Position numbers and translations under genes: made by a program
The notes under the pieces: generated by a model
Database searches by the model: none
What the model saw: the letters and a program-made list of their open reading frames with translations, nothing else
Told to the model about the DNA's origin: nothing
NCBI RefSeq assembly: GCF_949987515.2
Contig: NC_082685.1
Span: 31,496,668-31,560,667, forward strand
Direction: 5' to 3'
Source of the DNA: Delphinus delphis
Lineage: Eukaryota; Chordata; Mammalia; Artiodactyla; Delphinidae
DNA: 64,000 nt
Shown here: positions 1 through 11,300 of the stretch, piece by piece
Layout of the letters: each line of letters opens with the position of its first letter
Position numbering within the stretch: the first letter of the stretch is position 1

Positions 1-262
1 AGCCCGTGCGCCACAGCTACTGAGCCTGCGCTCTAGAGCCCGTGAGCCACAACTACTGAAGCCCGCATGCCACAACTACTGAAGCCCGTGTGCCACAACT
101 ACTGAAGCCAGTGCTAGGTGCTCCGCAACAAGAGAAGCCACCGCAATGAGAAGACGACGCACTGCAACGAAGAGTAGCCCCCCACTCACCGCAACTAGAG
201 AAAGCCCACATGCAGCAACGAAGACCCAACGCAGCCAAAAATTAAAATAATTAATTAATTAA
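1..262 (+). mobile_element. CHR-type SINE, older long subtype, 5' end cut by window edge
   Basis: Repeated phrases of the type 'cacaactactgaagcccg' followed by 'gcaactagagaaagcccac' and 'acccaacgcagccaaaaat' match the 3' part of the full-length copy at 6444-6813. The tail is an (ATTA)n-like run near 241-266. The tRNA-derived head lies outside the window. Non-coding; an open frame on the minus strand here is only translated SINE. Confidence 0.9.
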
Positions 263-289
263 TTAGGGAAAAAAAAGAAGAAACACAGT

Positions 290-2070
290 CCTTACTAAAA
301 CTACAGACATTAAAGGGATGAGATAATTATGAACAATTTCATTACCACAAATTTAACAACCTAGATAAAATGGGAAAAAAGATTCCTTAAATAAGTTGCA
401 AAAATAACATAAATTTAAATAGAAAGTATATCACTTTATCTAAATTAAAAAATTGTATTTGTTACATGTATATAGTTTAGAAGTTCCACAATGAAAATTC
501 CAGGCTCAGGTGGTTTTGCTTTTGAATTCTGCCCCAATTTTAAGGTAAAAATAAAAACAATTTTATACAAAATACTTAGCAAAAATTAAGAACACTTCCC
601 AACCTGTCCTATGAAGCCAGCATGATTTCAGCAGTAAAATCTGACAAAGACATTACCAAATAATAAAATCACATACCTCTATTTTTCATGTCTACAGATG
701 AAGAAATTATTTCAAATTATTAGAAAGTCTTATCTAGTAATCTATACTAGGATAATACAGCAAGACCTAGCAGAGTTGATTTCAATTTTGAAAATTAATT
801 TAGCTTACCATATTAGCAGAATAAAGCATTAAAACCACATAATCAATAAGTGCATAAAATATACTGACAAAATTCAATACCCATTTATGATTAACAATGG
901 CAACAAAAAAACACCTCTCAGCCAATAAGTAATAGGAAGAAACTTCCTTAATCTGATAAAGGGCATCTATTTAAAAACAAATGCACAGCTAACATCCCTG
1001 CAATCAGGAACAAAGCAAGGATGCCCACTAGCTCACTGGCAACACTGTACTAGAGATCCTAGCTGTTAAATAATGCATTAAGAGACATAAAAGTTGTAAA
1101 GCTTGCAATGAATAAAATGAACTGTCTCTATTTGCTGATGAAATAAATGTTCATATAGAAAATCCTAATGAATTGACAAAACAATGATTAAAATTAATAT
1201 CTTAGGATCTGAGGTTAATACATTAAAAATCAATTATATTCTAATACACCAACAGGAGATGATTTGAGAAATGAAAAATGAAATTATTTTCTTATAATAG
1301 TTTCCAAAAAATATGAAACATTTAGGTTAAGCATAAATTAACAGATCTTTTTCATGAAAATTACAAAGCATTGTTGAGAGAAAATTAGGAGGGATCTAAA
1401 CAAATAGGAAAAAAACACCATATTCATGGATTATAAAACTCAACATTACTGAGATGCAATTTTCCCCAAATTGAACCATGTTCAAGACAACAATCTCAAT
1501 TACGATCCCAAATGCCTATTTTGTAAAATTTAACATGCTAATTCTTAATTTTATGTGACACTGCTAAGGACTGGAATAAATAAAATGATCTTTAAGTAGA
1601 AGAATGTGAGAATACTTATCCAACCTGACATTAAGACTAACTATAAGCTATACTAATCAATATAATGGTTACTGTAATAAATATTGCTGAATAGATCAGT
1701 GGAAATTAGAAAGCCTAGAAATTCTGCAAACGGCTTTTTTTTAAAAAACACAAAAGTGTTTTTCCTCATTGCTTTCAACTGAATATTCATATAACAAAGT
1801 ACTATCATAATCTTACACCATTCTCAAAAATAATTCAAGATTTATCATTGATCTAATTATAAAAGCTTAAACCATAAAGTTGTGACAGGAAACTATAGGA
1901 AAGTATCAATATCTTCATGATTTGAGAGTAGGCAAAGATTTTTATAGAGGTTATATAAAGTCAGATATACTAGGAAAAATAAAAGTAAATTAGACTTTAT
2001 AAAATTAAAAAAAAAAAAAAAACTATGCTTCTCAAGAGACATTGTTAATAAAGTTAAAAAGTAAGCTACA
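290..2070 (+). mobile_element. Old L1 LINE, ORF2 remnant (5' part of a split copy)
   Basis: Diverged L1 ORF2 (reverse transcriptase) sequence can be followed from about 330 (caacctagataaaatgg), through the block ending at 1060 (aggaacaaagcaaggatgcc), to 1915-1940 (atcttcatgatttgagagtaggcaaagat). The catalytic F-A-D-D box reads F-A-D-E at 1131-1142, and stops and indels break the frame. The element continues after the SINE at 2071-2283. It is a fossil with no coding ability. The divergence fits an old L1M-class copy; I cannot assign the subfamily by eye. Confidence 0.85.
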
Positions 2071-2283
2071 GGGCTTCCCTGGTGGCACAGTAGTTGAGAG
2101 TCTGCCTGCCGATGCAGGGGACGTGGGTTCGTGCCCCGGTCCGGGAAGATCCCGCATGTTGTGGAGTGGCTGGGCCCGTGAGCCATGGCCACTGGGCCTG
2201 CGCGTCTGGAGCCCGTGCTCCGCAACGGGAGAGGCCGCAGCAGTGAGAGCCCCGCGTACCGCCAAAAAAAAAAAAAAAAAAAC
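2071..2283 (+). mobile_element. Young cetacean CHR-type SINE with target-site duplication
   Basis: Full-length copy from gggcttccctggtggc to a 17-18 base A-tail. The internal pol III promoter is visible: an A-box-like stretch (tggcacagtagttgagag) and a B-box (gggttcgtgcc, 2125-2135), reflecting tRNA ancestry. The 13-base target duplication aaagtaagctaca is perfect on both sides (2058-2070 and 2284-2296). It is inserted in the old L1. Open frames on both strands here are SINE translation and not genes. Confidence 0.95.
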
Positions 2284-3460
2284 AAAGTAAGCTACAGACT
2301 TGGAGAAATTTTATGCAAGGCATGTATCCATGATATACAAAGAACATTTACAACACAATAATAAAAGGAAACCCCACTCCCCAAAATAAGAAAATATTTT
2401 AACAGTCTCTTCACAAAGGAAGATATATGAATGGTCAATAAACACATAAAAATAGCTTAATATTGTCAGTCATTAGGAAATTGCAAATCAAAATCACAAA
2501 GCCATATAACTTCATACCCATCAGAATTGCTAAAGCTGAAAAGACTCTGACAACAAAGTGACAAGAAAGTGTCACAAGCTCTCATGTTTTATTAATAGGG
2601 GTTTAAAATGATACTGCTAGTTTTTTACCGAAGAAAAATGAAAAGGCATATTCACAAATAATTATATAATAATGCTCATAATAGGTTTATCCATGATAGC
2701 CAAACATTATAAATATTCCAGGTACACATCAACTGGTAAGTGGATAAAAAATCTACTGTATATAGATATTCATACCGTAGAATACTATTCAGCAATGAAA
2801 AGGAAATAACTATTAATAGACACAACAATAAATATATACCATACATATATATATTTAAAATCCCAAATGATAGCAGCATTACAGGTAAGAGTACATGATG
2901 TATGCTTTAATTTATATGAAATTCCATAAGAAGAAAAATTGTTCTGTGCTGAAGAAAAACCAGAACAATATTTCTCTCTGGAGGGTATGGACAGGAATTG
3001 ACAGAGATGGGACATAAGGAAACTCCCTAGGTCGATGCTATGAGTGTATTGTTTGATAGGAGTTTGTGGTGCACAGTTTATTCATACTTAGCAAAATTCA
3101 GTCAATCTATACTTAAGATCACCAATACTTGTTGATTTCATTGTACGTAAATTCTAGTTTAAAAGATGAACACTGTACACAAATCTTGGACTCTAGTTAG
3201 TGATCTGCAAACTGAACAATTTAGGAAACAGTCTACTAATGTCTAAATTTAGTTTGAAATTCATCAGAAATACAGTAAATTAATAGATGAATAGAGAGAT
3301 GAACACATAGGTAGATATGTGGTTTACAAAAAAAGAATAGCATTAAAAGTTAATGGTAAAATTTGGAGGTAGATGTGTAGATTTACTGTAAATTTTTTCA
3401 ACTTTGGTGTGTTTTTAAATATTTCATAGTAAAATATTGGGAAAATGAAAGAAATCAATG
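2284..3460 (+). mobile_element. Old L1 LINE, ORF2 end and 3' UTR (continuation)
   Basis: Continues the copy that begins near 290. Visible markers are aagatatatgaatggtcaataa (L1 ORF2 end) at about 2420, ggaaattgcaaatcaaaatcaca at about 2477, and atactattcagcaatgaaaagg at about 2782. A 3' UTR-like terminus with tttcatagtaaaatattgggaaa lies near 3420-3445. Pieces are missing relative to an intact L1. Non-functional. Confidence 0.8.
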
Positions 3461-3464
3461 AAAA

Positions 3465-3530
3465 TAGACATATATAATTTTATATATAATATATATATAT
3501 ATCATATACTAAATCAAATAAAAACAAACA
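3465..3530. repeat. AT-rich simple repeat
   Basis: Imperfect (TA)n around 3471-3510 followed by A-rich sequence (aaaacaaacaaaacaaaata). It probably derives from the A-rich tail of the L1 just upstream. Confidence 0.7.
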
Positions 3531-4205
3531 AAACAAAATAAAAACAGCTGATTGAAGCTATTGAAAACATCCAAGGCAGCAAGGACTTGAGGAGCCAAGT
3601 TTCCAGAATAAAAGAAAAGGCACTGAGATGAGCTTAGATTTATCAGTTTTTGTATCAACCTATTTACTGAGCCTTAATTTGCTCAGGATGACGGACCAAG
3701 ACAAAAGCAGCAGTTTAGAGCTTTCTGTGACCTCACAGGGATGCAGGGATAGAAATTATATTTCAAGGTTGCATAGGAGGCCATGTCTTAAGGGGCCAAG
3801 ATCCCAGAGAGATAAAGGATTGCAGAATTTTGCATTATTTTCCCCTCAAGCTATTTGCCAATGTCTAATTCAGTGGGAAAGAGATTAAGAATACAATGAG
3901 AAAATTGCATGTAAGAGGGTGAGAAAACTAACAGTGCTTTTGGTAGTCTCACTTTCCTGTCATCACAAAAGTTGGAGTTCAGGAAACTCCATAAAGGAGA
4001 AAATCTGCTAAACACTCTCCCTGAGGGCCATGATCAAGAAATATGTGCAAAACTGGAAATAGTTTAGTTCTCAAAAGACTGGAACGTAGACTAAACCATC
4101 TCAAAAATCTGACTGCCTTTACTCTAAATGCCTTCCTAAGTCCTCTCTGAAGGAAAACATCATCATCAAGAACGTCTATTTGTTTTTATACACATTATCC
4201 AGAAA
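3531..4205. other. Unassigned sequence, possibly old L1-related
   Basis: No gene or repeat recognised with confidence. An 86-codon open frame at 3628-3888 has no recognisable domain, and nothing suggests splice sites or codon bias. The flanks are L1 on both sides, so this may be a diverged L1 5' region, but I cannot show that. Confidence 0.4.
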
Positions 4206-6170
4206 TTATTTTAAATATGCCAGATATACCACTTCCATTCAACATTGTACTGGTGTTACCCATTGAAAAGACTAGAAGGAGAAATCAAGAAAAAAATAAC
4301 ACTGTCATTATTCTCAGATCAAAGGATTATGTGCAAAGAAAATCTAAAGGTATCTAACCATTGTTAGTGCATTTAGCAAGTTTGCAAGGGAGAATGTTAA
4401 TACATACAAAAATGTATGTCCATATACTAGCAACAAACAATTAGAAACTGAAATTTTAAAATAATATTTATGTCAGAGCACAGATGAATTTTAGGACAGT
4501 TAAAATACTCTGTATGATACCATAATGATGGGTACATGCCATTACGCATTTGTCCAAACCCATAGAATGTACACCACCAACAGAGAACCATAAAGTAAAC
4601 TAGACTTTCAGTGATTACGGTACATCAATGTAGGCTCATCCACTCAAAAAAATGTACCACTCTGGTGGGGGATGTTGGTGATATGGGAGGCTATGCATGT
4701 GTGGAGGCACAGGGGACATGGGAAATCTGTATCTTCCCTTCAATTTTGCTTTGAACCTAAAACTGTTCTAAAAATATAAAGTAAAAAATTTTACAAGACT
4801 ATCATAAAACTTCAAACACCTAAGAAAAAAATTTGCAGGAGATATGGAAGAAGACCTCAATATGGATTTCTACAAAGTACTGCTGAAAATACTTAAAGAC
4901 TAAAATAAATTCAGCATTAGCTAAAATAATTTTGAAGAAGATGACCAAATTGGACAATTTAACACTACCAAATATCAAGCCTTACCTTACTATAAAGCCA
5001 CACTTATTAATAGTGTTTTCACAAAAGAATTAAAAAAATAATAATTCCAGAAATAGACTCAAACAAGTATGAGCACTAGATTTTTTTTTTTTTTTTTTTA
5101 ACAAAGGTACCATTGTATAAGATGGGAAAAGGATGGTCTTTTTTGTAGGTGGTCCTGGGTCAACTGGAAAGCAATATGAAAATAAATACTGTTGTTTATT
5201 TTAACTTAAACACAAAAGTAAATTACAGATAGGTTTCAGAACTACATGTGAATTGAAAACAACGAATTTTACAGAAAATAACAAGAGACTACAATCATAA
5301 CTGTGGTATGAGCAGATATTTACTAGCAGAGTGAAAAGTTAGACTAGGGAAAAAGTTATATGTAACCAACTAACCAGCAATAGCTTGTAGCCAGAATATA
5401 TAAATCTTTTCTACAAATCTAGAAGAATCAGGCAAACCAATTTTAAAAGAAAGGGACAAAAGACATCAACAAAATATAGCCAATGAACAAAAAGGGCTCT
5501 TGGTACAGTTAATCATCAGAAAGAGGTAAATTAAGACTTTAATGGAAACAGATTTGCTGGAATAGCTAAAATGTAAGTTTGACAATATCAAGTGTTACTC
5601 ACGCTATGCTGATGTGAATGCTAATTGATAAAAATCAATTGTTGTATATCCTTGTGTCTCCACAATTCTAGTACACGTTTGAGCACCATAAGACATGTAT
5701 AAAGATATCAATAGCAGTGTAATTCACAATACTTAAATGAAAACAACATAAATGTCAATAAACAACAGAATGCATAAATAAACTGTGGCATATTTATCCA
5801 ATGGAATTCCATAAACAAATAGAAATGAATGAACTTTGTTTACACTATAACCTGCATGAATCTCAAAACATAATACTAAATAAGAAAGGAAACCAAAGAA
5901 AAGAGTACTTTCTAAATAATTATTTGTTTATGTTCAAAAACATATGAAACAAACCAATGTTGAAAGAGGTCAGGAAAGTGGTTAGTGATAGGGTGGGGAT
6001 CACAGGACTGACAGGGGACATAGGTAAACTTCTGGACTTATAGGAATATTCCATTTCTTCACTGGGATTGTAGTTACACAGGTGTGCTCACTTTTCTAAA
6101 AAGTCATTGAGGTAAATAAATACGGTTTGTGCAACTTTTCAATATGTATATTATACTTCAGTAAAAAAGT
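4206..6170 (+). mobile_element. Second old L1 LINE, ORF2 to 3' end
   Basis: Diverged ORF2 starts near 4206, with the reverse transcriptase F-A-D-D box degraded to F-S-D-Q at 4311-4322. It resumes at about 4795 after an internal 3' UTR-like block, and runs through 4925-5020 (accaaatatcaagccttaccttac) and 5465-5620 (the late-ORF2 caatgaacaaaaagg block) to a 3' terminus near 6170 (tatacttcagtaaaaaag). Many indels; a 19-base T run interrupts it at 5081-5099. Non-functional fossil. Confidence 0.8.
4470..4790 (+). mobile_element. L1 3' UTR fragment nested inside the second L1
   Basis: The stretch from gagcacagatgaattttagg through accactctggtgggggatgt to acctaaaactgttctaaaaa matches a common L1MA/L1MB-type 3' UTR, not ORF2. 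ORF2-like sequence lies on both sides (to about 4465 and from about 4795), so a 5'-truncated younger L1 probably inserted into the older one. I could not find a clear target duplication. Confidence 0.7.
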
Positions 6171-6429
6171 TTTCTTAACAAACAATGGTGTAAACTATAT
6201 AGGTAAACATAGAGCCTTTAGAAAAAGACTCCCTGTTTCCTGTTCACTCAAAGACAGAATGGTTGGAATGTCCAGTCATCTGCATTGTACTTACCTTTTA
6301 GTCTATATAGACTAAAAAGTCAATATAATGATTTTTTAATATTCCTGTAATCATTCATATTTTTATTGCCTATATATGTGCATATACCATATAGGGATCT
6401 AGATTTTCCTCTTGAGAATCTGGCCATTT
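6171..6429. other. Unassigned AT-rich spacer
   Basis: Sequence between the L1 end and the SINE/L1 double insertion. A 62-codon open frame overlaps the L1 end and has no recognisable content. Confidence 0.5.
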
Positions 6430-6443
6430 AAAAGTAAAATTCA
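6430..6443. repeat. Target-site duplication, first of three copies
   Basis: aaaagtaaaattca, preceded by ttt, which gives the TT/AAAA context preferred by the L1 endonuclease. Identical copies lie at 6814-6827 and 7169-7182. Confidence 0.9.
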
Positions 6444-6813
6444 GGGCTTCCCTGGTGGTGCAGTGGTTAAGAATCCGCCTTCCAATGCAGGGGAGGAGGG
6501 TTCCAGCCCTGGTCCGGGAAGATCCCGCATGCTGCAGAGCAACAAAGCCTGTGCACAACAACTACTGAGCCTGTGCTCTAGAGCACGCTAGCCACAACTA
6601 CTGAGCCCATGTGCCATAACTACTGAAGCCTGCATGCCTAGGGCCCGTGCTCCACAACAAGAGAAGCCACCGTCGTGAGAAGCCCGTGCACCACAACCAA
6701 GAGTAGGCCCCGCTCACCGCAACTAGAGAAAGCCCACGCGCAGCAACAGACCCAACGCAGCCAAAAATAAATAAATAAAATAAATAAAAATAAATTTTTA
6801 AAAAAAGAATAAT
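6444..6813 (+). mobile_element. Full-length older CHR-type SINE
   Basis: Starts gggcttccctggtggtgcag, ends with ccaacgcagccaaaaataaa and an A-rich tail. This is the same long subtype as the copy at the window edge. Perfect 14-base duplications flank it (6430-6443 and 6814-6827). The 142-codon minus-strand open frame at 6598-7026 is SINE plus L1 read backwards and not a gene. Confidence 0.93.
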
Positions 6814-6827
6814 AAAAGTAAAATTCA

Positions 6828-7168
6828 AAACCATGAACCTAGGGGCAGGACAGGAATAAAGACACAGACGTAGAGAATAGACTTGAGGACACGGGAAGGG
6901 GAAAGCGTAAGCTGGGACAAAGTGAGAGAGTGGCATGGCCATATATACACTACCAAATGTAAAACAGCTAGCTAGTGGGAAGCAGCTGAATAGCACAGGG
7001 AGATCAGCTCGGCACTTTGTGACCACCTAGAGGGGTGGGATAGGGAGGGTGGGGGGAGACGCAAGAGGGAGGGGATATGGGGATACATGTATACACGTAT
7101 AGCTGATTCACTTTGTTATACAGCGGAAACTAACACACCATTGTAAAGCAATTATACTCCAATAAAAT
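6828..7168 (+). mobile_element. 5'-truncated cetartiodactyl-type L1, 3' end
   Basis: Contains the L1 3' UTR phrases agcacagggagatcagctc, gtgaccacctagaggggtg and gctgattcactttgttatac, and ends in actccaataaaataaaag. It shares its left target duplication with the SINE upstream (6814-6827) and has its own right copy at 7169-7182. The same 3' end occurs at 51292-51462. Confidence 0.9.
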
Positions 7169-7182
7169 AAAAGTAAAATTCA

Positions 7183-9767
7183 ATCTAGGCACCTGTTAAT
7201 TTGACAAATGAGAAATATTCTACAGGTGCTATCTGAATGGGTGTAACAAAGAATGTGTGGTTCTAGAATGGAGCTTCTCTGCTGACTCTGCACTGGGAGA
7301 AGCGATCCCTCTCCACAAGAAGTACTTGTTTGAGGCCTCACGCTGATATACTCTGGTTAATTAGATCTTGCCTTTTTTAACATTTTAAATTGGAACAAAG
7401 TAATATGTATATCACTTCATCCCAATTTAAAATATGCTCAACGATGCAACAATGTGTGTGTATATGCATTACATACATGTATATATGTGTATATGTATGT
7501 ACATGTGTACTTTATATGTATTTGTTTACATATGTATGTTTCTCTGTTCTTAGACTATACTATACCATATTATTAAAAGTTCAAACAAATTTTGGTTTTG
7601 AGACTATACAATCGAAACTCTAAAATATGGAGTATCAACAGACAAACAATGTGGCCTAGCTAAAAACATACCCTCTTTATTTCATATTCTCTCCTTAAAT
7701 AACTTGTAAGTTGTGATACTGGAACACAAATTATCAGTATAATTAACTTATGTATCTATTTTCTTTCTTTTTCGTTTTTTTTTTTTTTGTTTATTTCCAA
7801 GCGCAGGAAAATTAGGTTAATAGTGATGCTACCTATGGTTAGGAGTAACTGGTGATAGCTAGGCTCCTGGAGTATATTATTACTACATTTGTGATATGAT
7901 TTGTAATGAGAAAAAACAAGTAGCAAAAGCATATGATTATTTCTGTAATTTAACTTACATTTTCTAAAACCGGTAATAACTAGTGTAATTTAGATCTCAT
8001 AAAAGAAACAGAGATGCTCTACTGAATCTAAAATCAAAGCCCATGAAAACCTTTTACACACAATGTAAACAGACATGTTTAATATAAGCATCTGCCAATC
8101 TAATCTGATAATTTTGCTCATGTTGTATTTTTTGCCCATTTGGCATGTTTTTATGCAGCAATTTATATACAACACTGTATCAGCATATATGGGGGTATGC
8201 AACCAGCTGTGTCCTATTATATAATTTGCAGGAAAAAAAAAAGTTTGACAAAGAAAATTGCTTTCTAATGAAACAAGGGGCAGGGGTGTGAAATTCTAAG
8301 ATGAGAAACCTGTGGACCTATCTTCCAGCTAAGCCTGCAAGAGGCATATCCTGTTCCTAGACCTTGGACTATAATGTTGACTGCTCTTGATCAGATTGGC
8401 ATGTCTACTCCAATGCAAAACTCACACATTTGCTTTACAAAGGAGACTGTCACTTTTGAAGTCAATCCTTTGAAAAGATAGGAAACAGCAGCATGCACTT
8501 TACAATCTCCAAAAGGGAGTTGTTTCTGGAAAAAAAAAATTTTCCCAATCAGAATATTGTAATTAGTAGTAAACAGAACAAACAGTGGTGGTGAGTAACA
8601 ATGCACAATCAGAAACATGCATGAGATGAGCAGCTGCCAGTAGTTAGAGTTTCTTGTTCACTGTTTTCCAAAGCACTGTTTATATTATAAAGGGGGAAAG
8701 AAAATCAAGGGAATAAAAATTGTACAAAATGAATACGGGTCATAATCCTATCACTGCTGCTCCTCCCATCTTCCACCTCCAATTAATTTTTTCCATTTGT
8801 TTGGTAAATTTTCCCAGGTATGAATCCTTTGATCTGCTACCAGTTAGCCAGGTACAGTTCCTTGTAAACATCTCCTGTAAATCTCTTAGGTTTTAGTAAT
8901 CCATTGTCTTTGAATATTACAGACACCTTCGCAAGATTTTTCTCTTCTGTGATATGACCATGAAAGGATGAATTTTTCTTAAGGCATTTGATTCTTGTCT
9001 TGTCTAATTCTCTTTATTCTTGTCTAAGACTCATCAGTTAGTTTTCTCATATTTGGTGGCCCATGTCAGTACACACAGAGTGTGGGGTTCCCTCCTCCTA
9101 TAACTGTTGTCTGTATCCAGATATCCTCAGATTAGTAAACGTGTTTTGAAAAAAAAAAAAAAATCCAAGGTGATTCAGACACACATTCTATCCATTTTGA
9201 ATGATAGGCATGATGGCCAAGAATGCACTTGCCTAATAGACATCTAGTGTTTTTGGTTCCTGGCAGTGATCTGCCCTGGTGGATTAACAAATCAGCTTCC
9301 CTTTATGAATAAACTTTCCAACTAGTTTGATCAGAATGATTCAATGCTGATCATGGTGATGTTAAGTATTTTGGTTCAAGTTATTACTCCCATAGTATAG
9401 TAACATATTGGAACTCTGAGATTTGCTTCTTTTGGGTGTGCCTTTTGGTTAACATTGGTCTGTTTTTGAGTCCGCAAGACTTTCACAAGAAAGGATCAGA
9501 TCCTGGACTATAAAAACCTCATTGACATGCGACTTCTGAGTTGCTGTCCAGCTGTGCTTAATCTTGCCTTGTCCGAAACCACAACAATTCTATCTTCTTA
9601 CTGTCAATAGATAAACTCTCAATTAACTGTCCTTTCTATTAAAACCATCAAATATCCATGACGTTTATTCTTAGATCATGGAACAAGGTAGCACTAGACT
9701 TAGCACCCCCTTTCCAGTGATCTAGTTCCCAACAGTAGTTCCTGCCATCTCAGGATCATGCCCAGTA
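7183..9767. other. Unassigned non-coding stretch
   Basis: No gene and no confidently recognised transposon. It contains a TG/TA-rich simple stretch at about 7450-7515, a T run near 7774-7788 and an A run near 9150. Open frames of 62-77 codons (7390-7623, 7990-8202, 8391-8618) lack any recognisable motif. Confidence 0.5.
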
Positions 9768-9788
9768 TACTACTACTACTACTACTAC
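9768..9788. repeat. (TAC)7 microsatellite
   Basis: Seven uninterrupted TAC units immediately before an AT-rich stretch. Confidence 0.9.
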
Positions 9789-9824
9789 GAATAATGATTA
9801 TTCCTATTTTTATAATAAAAAAGA

Positions 9825-9936
9825 ATAAAATTGAAGTTAACATTTTTGAACTACTCACTATGTTCCAGGAACTGTATGTGTTAAACACTTCACACTATTT
9901 TACTGTAATTTCCATAAAATCCCCTAAGGTAGGTTC
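9825..9936 (-). mobile_element. MIR SINE, left part, split by an LTR
   Basis: The block actactcactatgttccagg ... cacttcacactatttt ... aaggtaggtt is the reverse complement of the MIR 3' half. It resumes on the far side of the LTR at 10792. Confidence 0.8.
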
Positions 9937-10791
9937 TGTTGGGTTCCTAGACCCAATTCCACTGTAGCAGGGGTGGGGTGGGTTCCTCACACCAAAAAGC
10001 AATTCTCTGGACACCAGCTGGGTGTCCTACAATTCATCTCAATTCTGACCCTACCCACCAGGAGATAGCACCTGATTCCACAGGTAAAACTTTCAGCCCT
10101 GCAAGATTGCCTCCCTTCCCACTTCAGATGCCAGTCGTAAGCCTAGGTTATCACCTGTACTTCTCATCTATAACCAGCTATAGGTCAGAGGTTTCAATGA
10201 CCCACTTCTTGGGTTTCAGACACCATCAGTAGAAAGTCCAAGTTGTCACCTGTACTTTTGACCAACTGGCTATGAATCAGAGTTTTCCGTCATCCCCTTC
10301 TCAGGTTTGATTAAATTGCTAGAGGAGCTCCCAGAACTCAGATACACATTTTACTTAGTAAATCACCAGTTTATTATAAAAGGCTGTAAAAGGGAGGGCC
10401 ATAAGATTCATAAGGCCATGTATAGAGAAAGGGTACAGAATTTCCATGCCCTCTCCAGGGGCATTGCTTTTGGGTTTTTTTATGGAGGGTTCATGACATA
10501 GGCCCGATTGATTAAATTACTGGCCATTGCTGACTGAGAGCAATCTTCAGCTCCTCTCCCCTCCCCAGAGGTCAGGGGATGGGACTGAAATTTCCAACCC
10601 TCTAATCACTGGGTTGGTTCTCCTGGCAACCAGCTCCCACCCTTAGGTGGTCCAAAAGCCATCATTAACATAACAAAAGACACCTTGGTCACTCTCAACA
10701 CTTAGGAAGTTCCAAGGGTTTTATGAGCTCTCTGCCAGAAACAGGGATAAAGACCAAATACATATTTCTTATTATAAATCACAATATCACA
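9937..10791 (+). mobile_element. Old endogenous-retrovirus LTR (solo) inside a MIR
   Basis: Begins TG (9937) and ends ...aatatcaca (10791), about 855 bases. It contains LTR-like features: tccctccccagaggtcagggg near 10557, ccaagggttttatgagctc near 10712, and an AT-rich end (ttcttattataaatcac). The MIR reads continuously across it, which fixes both ends. No internal retroviral genes are present. A clear target duplication is not visible (taggt / ttggt at best). I believe it is an ERVL-like LTR but did not assign a subfamily. Confidence 0.7.
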
Positions 10792-10895
10792 TTGGTACTA
10801 TCATTTTTCCCATTTTACAAATTGAGGCACAGAGAGATTAAGCAACTTTCAAGAAGTAATATAAGTAGGCATGTTCTAGTCCAGGTTTGGTTATA
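10792..10895 (-). mobile_element. MIR SINE, right part
   Basis: Continuation of 9825-9936: cccattttacaaattgaggcacagagag, then ttaagcaactttcaagaagt, the reverse complement of the conserved MIR core. Confidence 0.85.
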
Positions 10896-11224
10896 ATCAC
10901 CTTCATCACAGCACAGTTAGCTGTGCTGAATCACAAGCTGATTTTACTAAACAAACACAGTCGAAGGTTACTGTGCCACCCACCGTTCACAAAGAGGCTT
11001 TGAGTCTATGTCTTGGTTTAGAAGGAACATCTTAAAGGGATGAGGTGTTTGGTATTGCTGGAAGGTCTGGAAAGTAGTGAGTTTTACATAAACAGAATTA
11101 CTACTCACATAACCAGGTTATGTTAAACTGAGCCTAATTTAACCCCCAGCATATGAACCCAGCAGTATGAGGTGACTTCAGTGTAGGGAATTAAAATACT
11201 GTTTCATCATTCACCACAGGAAAA
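10896..11224. other. Unassigned spacer
   Basis: No gene, transposon or simple repeat recognised. Confidence 0.5.
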
Positions 11225-11300
11225 TAACAATTCTTCTGATAACTATTATCATGGAATACTGACTGTGTACCAGGTACTGTCCTAAGCATTTTAGCTGCAT
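11225..11300 (-). mobile_element. MIR fragment
   Basis: actgtgtaccaggtactgtcctaagcat is the reverse complement of the MIR 3' part. Short and diverged. Confidence 0.65.

Noticed and set aside
2071..2160. tRNA gene
   Set aside because: The A and B boxes belong to the tRNA-derived head of a SINE; there is no complete cloverleaf or mature tRNA 3' end.
6598..7026. 142-codon open frame on the minus strand, the longest in the window
   Set aside because: Lies entirely in the SINE and the L1 3' end at 6444-7168.
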